A stretch of DNA of 8,939 nt. Source: Candidatus Cloacimonadota bacterium. Its GTDB lineage: Bacteria > Cloacimonadota > Cloacimonadia > Cloacimonadales > Cloacimonadaceae. The translations under genes were made by a program, and so were the position numbers. Below, in pieces: positions 5,974 to 8,939 of this stretch; position 1 is the stretch's first letter, and each line of letters begins with the position of its first letter. The notes under the pieces are model-generated. The model had not been told where the DNA came from and searched no databases. It was given only the letters and a program-made list of their open reading frames with translations. The stretch covers positions 1 through 8,939 of the forward strand of contig JAAYQD010000231.1 of the NCBI GenBank assembly GCA_012519465.1, written 5' to 3'.

Positions 5974-6318
5974 ATGGAAGCAACTGCTCAACTTAAATTT
6001 GCCCGTGGTTCAGCCCGCAAAGCCCGCCTGGTATTGGATACGATCCGTTACAAGAAGGTGGCTGAGGCTCAGAACCTGCTCAAGTTTTCCAAACGACGCT
6101 CTGCCAGACTGATCGATAAATTGTTGGAATCCGCCATCGCCAATGCCTTGCAAAAGGACCCCAAAGCTGATTTGAATCAGATGTATGTGACCAAAGCAAC
6201 GGCAGACGTTGGCCCCCAAATGAAACGCTATCAGCCCCGTGCACAGGGCAGAGCATTTATGATTCGCAAGCCGACTTGTCATATCGCCTTGGAAATCCAA
6301 ACCCTGGAATTGGAATAG
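5974..6318 (+). CDS. rplV: 50S ribosomal protein L22
   Basis: L22 spans 23S rRNA domains and sends a beta-hairpin into the exit tunnel; changes at that hairpin tip cause macrolide resistance in several bacteria. The 114-residue product shows FARGSARKARLVLDTIRYKK (9-28), a helical middle, and the tunnel hairpin at about 80-103 with GPQMKRYQPRAQGRAFMIRK. I see no insertion or deletion at the hairpin tip. The start is ATG 5974 behind GGGAGA. Its TAG stop (6316-6318) is part of the AGGAGG binding site of rpsC. Confidence 0.97.
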   Translation: MEATAQLKFARGSARKARLVLDTIRYKKVAEAQNLLKFSKRRSARLIDKLLESAIANALQKDPKADLNQMYVTKATADVGPQMKRYQPRAQGRAFMIRKPTCHIALEIQTLELE

Positions 6319-6327
6319 GAGGAAAAT

Positions 6328-6975
6328 TTGGGACAGAAAATACACCCCATTCTGTATCGCATCGGCGTGAATAAGGATACCGAATCCATCTGGTTTGCCA
6401 AAGGCTCCACCTATGTGGATTATCTGCAGGAAGATATCAAGATCCGCACGTATATCCAGAAGCGTTTGGCACAGAAGATGGTATCCACAGTAAAGATATC
6501 ACGCAAGACAAATTCCATCACCATCGATATCCACACCGCTCGCCCCGGTCTGGTAATCGGTAAGAAAGGTGAAGATATCGAACGTTTGCGCAACGAGCTG
6601 AACGTTTTGATCAATAAAATACGCCCCAATCCCATTGCGGTGGCAATCAACATCGAACCCATAGACAAGATGTGGCTGGATGCCAAGCTTGTGGGTATGG
6701 AGATAGCCCGTCAATTGGAAGAGCGTGTCTCATTCCGCCGTGCCATGAAGATGGCAATGCGCAACGTGATGAGAGACGGAGCTTTGGGCGTGAAGGTTCA
6801 AGTATCCGGACGTTTGGGCGGTGCGGAAATCGCCAGAACCGAACGTTATAAACAGGGTCGCACTCCTCTTCACACTCTGAGAGCAGATATCGATTATGCC
6901 ATCGTGGAAGCTAATACCACTTATGGGCTGATCGGCATCAAAGTGTGGATTTACAAGGGCGACATCCTGAATTAG
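6328..6975 (+). CDS. rpsC: 30S ribosomal protein S3 (TTG start)
   Basis: S3 is a 30S head protein lining the mRNA entry tunnel. The 215-residue product begins MGQKIHPILYRIGVNKD, matching the family's near-invariant N-terminus, so the TTG at 6328 is the true start; AGGAGG at 6317-6322 lies 5 bases before it and overlaps the rplV stop. The KH domain has its GxxG loop in VIGKKGEDI (76-84). The C-terminal domain shows the RRAMKMAMRNVMRDGALGVK stretch and SGRLGGAEIARTERYKQGRTPLHTLRADIDYA in adjoining segments, typical of S3. It lacks the long C-terminal tail seen in some lineages. A 10-base gap separates it from rplP. Confidence 0.97.
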   Translation: MGQKIHPILYRIGVNKDTESIWFAKGSTYVDYLQEDIKIRTYIQKRLAQKMVSTVKISRKTNSITIDIHTARPGLVIGKKGEDIERLRNELNVLINKIRPNPIAVAINIEPIDKMWLDAKLVGMEIARQLEERVSFRRAMKMAMRNVMRDGALGVKVQVSGRLGGAEIARTERYKQGRTPLHTLRADIDYAIVEANTTYGLIGIKVWIYKGDILN

Positions 6976-6985
6976 GAGATAGAAG

Positions 6986-7405
6986 ATGTTAGCACCCAAA
7001 AAGATAAAATATCGCAAAAAGATGAAGGGCAGACGCAATGGCCTCGCCTGGACCGGAAGCAATATTGATTTTGGCGATTATGGCCTGATAGCCCTGGAAG
7101 ACGCCTTTATCACCAGCCGCCAGATAGAAGCTGCCCGTATCGCCATCACCCGTCATATGAAACGTTTGGGAAAGGTGTGGATTCGCATTTTTCCAGACAA
7201 GCCCATCACTTCCAAACCTGCCGAAACCCGCATGGGCAAAGGCAAAGGCTCTCCCGAATATTGGGTGGCAGTGGTGAGGCCCGGGCGCGTACTCTTTGAA
7301 CTGGATGGCGTAGATGTAAAGGTGGCAAAAGAAGCCATGCGCTTGGCATCACACAAGTTGCCCATCAAGACCAAGATGATAGCCCGTGAAGGAGTGGAAT
7401 TATGA
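6986..7405 (+). CDS. rplP: 50S ribosomal protein L16
   Basis: L16 helps place the A-site tRNA acceptor arm in the 50S subunit and is added late in assembly. The 139-residue product has the usual length, starting [20 protein letters not shown], with an [20 protein letters not shown] core (54-73) and [20 protein letters not shown] (81-100). R82 corresponds to the arginine hydroxylated in E. coli L16. Binding site AGGAG overlaps the rpsC stop region. The TGA stop overlaps the rpmC ATG (ATGA), so rpmC is likely translated by coupling. Confidence 0.97.
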   Translation: MLAPKKIKYRKKMKGRRNGLAWTGSNIDFGDYGLIALEDAFITSRQIEAARIAITRHMKRLGKVWIRIFPDKPITSKPAETRMGKGKGSPEYWVAVVRPGRVLFELDGVDVKVAKEAMRLASHKLPIKTKMIAREGVEL

Positions 7406-7602
7406 AGCTGGAAGAATTGCGTGAACTGCATCTTGAAGAGCTAAATAACAGGCTGGAAGAGCTGCGCATAGAGCTCTTTAACCTGCGCTTTCAAAAAGCA
7501 AGAAACCTCCTTGACCGTCCTGATAGGATGCGCATTGTGAGAAGAGAAATCGCCCGCATTCACACCATTGTGAAAGAAAATGAGCAAAAGGCAGAGAGGT
7601 AA
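7402..7602 (+). CDS. rpmC: 50S ribosomal protein L29
   Basis: L29 is a small two-helix protein near L23 at the tunnel exit. The 66-residue product fits the family: [20 protein letters not shown] as the first helix, the [13 protein letters not shown] segment, a short turn with NLLDRPDRM, and [16 protein letters not shown] as the second helix. Both helices have heptad-like leucine spacing. The start overlaps the rplP stop by four bases, and AAGGAG at 7389-7394 in rplP serves as binding site. rpsQ follows after 3 bases. Confidence 0.96.
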   Translation: MKLEELRELHLEELNNRLEELRIELFNLRFQKARNLLDRPDRMRIVRREIARIHTIVKENEQKAER

Positions 7603-7605
7603 ATC

Positions 7606-7860
7606 GTGGCTCTGAATAGAAAAATGATCAAACAAGGAATCGTCGTCAGCGACAAAAGCGACAAGACCATCGTCGTGCAAGTGCTGCGTCAATTCACCCA
7701 TCCGCTTTATAAGAAAACTGTGCGTCGCAACAAGAATTTTATGGCGCACGATGAGAATAATGAAGCCAAGGAAGGCGATGTGGTCCAGATAATGGAGCAT
7801 CGTCCCCTGAGCGCACGTAAACGCTGGATTCTGCATAAGATTGTAGAAAAGAGCAAATAA
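7606..7860 (+). CDS. rpsQ: 30S ribosomal protein S17 (GTG start)
   Basis: S17 is an OB-fold protein that binds 16S rRNA early in 30S assembly. The 84-residue product has [18 protein letters not shown] (8-25), then [20 protein letters not shown] (32-51) and [19 protein letters not shown] (56-74), all typical. GTG 7606 is the only start that preserves the expected N-terminus ([10 protein letters not shown]) and has AGAGG about 6 bases upstream in the end of rpmC; the internal Met codon at residue 7 would leave the protein too short. It ends 11 bases before rplN and is the last gene of the classical S10 operon. Confidence 0.96.
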   Translation: MALNRKMIKQGIVVSDKSDKTIVVQVLRQFTHPLYKKTVRRNKNFMAHDENNEAKEGDVVQIMEHRPLSARKRWILHKIVEKSK

Positions 7861-7871
7861 GGGGTTTTGGA

Positions 7872-8240
7872 ATGATTCAAGCTCAAACTATATTGAATAT
7901 CGCCGATAACTCCGGTGCCAAGAAAGCCATGTGTATCAAGGTATTGGGTGGCACCAGACGTAAATATGCCTCTTTGGGTGACGTCATAGTTGTCGCGATC
8001 AAATCCGCCTCGTTTGGCGGCAAGGTAAAGAAAGGAACCGTGGAGCGTGCCGTTATCGTGCGTACCTCCAAGGAAGTGCGCCGGCCGGATGGTTCCTATA
8101 TCCGTTTTGCGGATAATGCCGCCGTGATAATCGACGAAAAGATGGAGCCCAAGGGCACACGTATCTTTGGCCCTGTAGCTCGCGAATTGCGCGATGCAAA
8201 CTACATGAAGATAGTATCCCTGGCCCCGGAAGTGTTGTAG
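7872..8240 (+). CDS. rplN: 50S ribosomal protein L14
   Basis: L14 lies at the subunit interface and takes part in bridge B5; it is also the docking site of the silencing factor RsfS. The 122-residue product has the standard length and starts [20 protein letters not shown], with [20 protein letters not shown], the basic [20 protein letters not shown] segment, and the conserved end [14 protein letters not shown]...[16 protein letters not shown] just after the rpsQ stop acts as binding site. In E. coli this gene opens the spc operon, but here only 11 bases separate it from rpsQ, so the two clusters appear to be one transcript. Confidence 0.98.
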   Translation: MIQAQTILNIADNSGAKKAMCIKVLGGTRRKYASLGDVIVVAIKSASFGGKVKKGTVERAVIVRTSKEVRRPDGSYIRFADNAAVIIDEKMEPKGTRIFGPVARELRDANYMKIVSLAPEVL

Positions 8241-8248
8241 GAGAAAAA

Positions 8249-8566
8249 ATGTCAGACAGATTGAAATTCAAGAAAGGTGATTTGGTAATGGTGATCTCCG
8301 GTGAGGATAAAGGCAAAAAAGGCCATATCCTGAAGACTTTTCCCAAGAAGCATCGCGTGATTGTGGAAAAGGTGAACCTGATCAAAAAACATTCCAAGCC
8401 TTCCCAACGCAATCCCCAGGGTGGGATCATCACCAAGGAAGCACCCATACACGCCTCCAATGTGATGCTCTTTAACGAAAAGCTGAATGCCGTATCCAAG
8501 CCCGTGATGCAAGTGCGGGAAGGTGTGCGCATCCGCGTCTGTAAAAAGAGCGGCGACGAGCTGTAA
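8249..8566 (+). CDS. rplX: 50S ribosomal protein L24
   Basis: L24 is an assembly-initiating 23S rRNA binder near the tunnel exit. The 105-residue product contains a KOW motif near its N-terminus (KKGDLVMVISGEDKGKKGHI, 8-27), followed by RVIVEKVNLIKKHSKPSQRN, then GGIITKEAPIHASNVMLFN, and ends with the RVCKKSGDEL tail. These are the standard L24 blocks in order, at normal length. AGGAG overlapping the rplN TAG stop is the binding site. rplE follows after 11 bases. Confidence 0.97.
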   Translation: MSDRLKFKKGDLVMVISGEDKGKKGHILKTFPKKHRVIVEKVNLIKKHSKPSQRNPQGGIITKEAPIHASNVMLFNEKLNAVSKPVMQVREGVRIRVCKKSGDEL

Positions 8567-8577
8567 AGGAGCAAGAT

Positions 8578-8939
8578 ATGAACCGTTTACAAGAACAGTA
8601 CCAAAGCCAGGTAGCTCCTGCTTTGCAAAAGCACTTCAACTATAAAAACCCTCATCAGGTGCCACGTATGGTAAAGATCATCGTGAGCATGGGTGTGGGA
8701 GAAGCCACGCAAAACAAGGCTTTGCTGGATAACGCCGTAAAGGATATCGAGCAGATCACAGGCCGCAAGGCAATCGTGACCCGTGCCCGCAAATCCATCT
8801 CAAACTTTAAGCTGCGTGAAGGAATGCCCATCGGCTGCAAAGTAACTTTGCGCGGTGAAGTGATGTATGAATTCTATGATCGTCTCACTTCCATCGTGAT
8901 CCCCCGTATTCGAGACTTTCGTGGCATCAACACTGATTC
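8578..8939 (+). CDS. rplE: 50S ribosomal protein L5, 3' end cut by window
   Basis: L5 binds 5S rRNA and contacts the P-site tRNA and the 30S head. The visible 120 codons cover about two thirds of a usual ~180-residue L5. They read MNRLQEQYQSQVAPALQKHF (1-20), then NPHQVPRMVKIIVSMGVGEA (24-43), ITGRKAIVTRARKSI (60-74) and FKLREGMPIGCKVTLRGEVM (77-96), ending in IRDFRGINTD. The frame is open to the last base, with no sign of damage. AGGAG just after the rplX stop precedes ATG 8578. The remaining spc genes presumably lie beyond the window. Confidence 0.97.
   Translation, partial: MNRLQEQYQSQVAPALQKHFNYKNPHQVPRMVKIIVSMGVGEATQNKALLDNAVKDIEQITGRKAIVTRARKSISNFKLREGMPIGCKVTLRGEVMYEFYDRLTSIVIPRIRDFRGINTD

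Overview
The window is an ordinary bacterial ribosomal-protein locus with an unrelated gene group upstream. No tRNA, rRNA, transposase or CRISPR array is visible. All genes lie on the + strand. The lineage is not certain. Base composition is roughly balanced and the ribosomal proteins are typically bacterial. L2 carries [10 protein letters not shown], a form I associate with Bacteroidetes and relatives, so an FCB-group organism, perhaps a Cloacimonadota-like uncultured bacterium, is my best but low-confidence guess.

Region 1 (1-2353) is the end of a co-transcribed group: the C-terminal tail of an unrecognised protein, a CutC family protein, and an M81 (MlrC-like) metallopeptidase homologue. 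The genes are joined by two successive 4-base ATGA stop/start overlaps, so they are probably translationally coupled.

Region 2 (2354-2935) is about 580 bases without a recognised gene, and it is the most interesting part. It holds a ~110-base imperfect inverted repeat built from tandem 11-base units (2436-2545). Next comes a good sigma70-type promoter (TTGACA 2653, TCTTAT 2676) with a 7+7 bp dyad filling its spacer and a second, wider inverted repeat bracketing it. The ~250-nt S10-operon leader follows, with several strong hairpins. The leader also contains an unannotated 57-codon ORF (2766-2939) with a strong AAGGAGG Shine-Dalgarno sequence; its stop overlaps the GTG start of rpsJ.

Region 3 (2936-8939) is the S10 gene cluster running directly into the spc cluster in the canonical order: rpsJ, rplC, rplD, rplW, rplB, rpsS, rplV, rpsC, rplP, rpmC, rpsQ, rplN, rplX and rplE (cut by the window end). 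Gaps are 2-14 bases or 4-base overlaps, with no internal terminator or promoter that I can support, so this is one long transcript. Expression of the whole cluster should depend on the promoter and leader of region 2. The candidate novelty is therefore a lineage-specific S10 leader: structured RNA, a coupled small ORF, or both.
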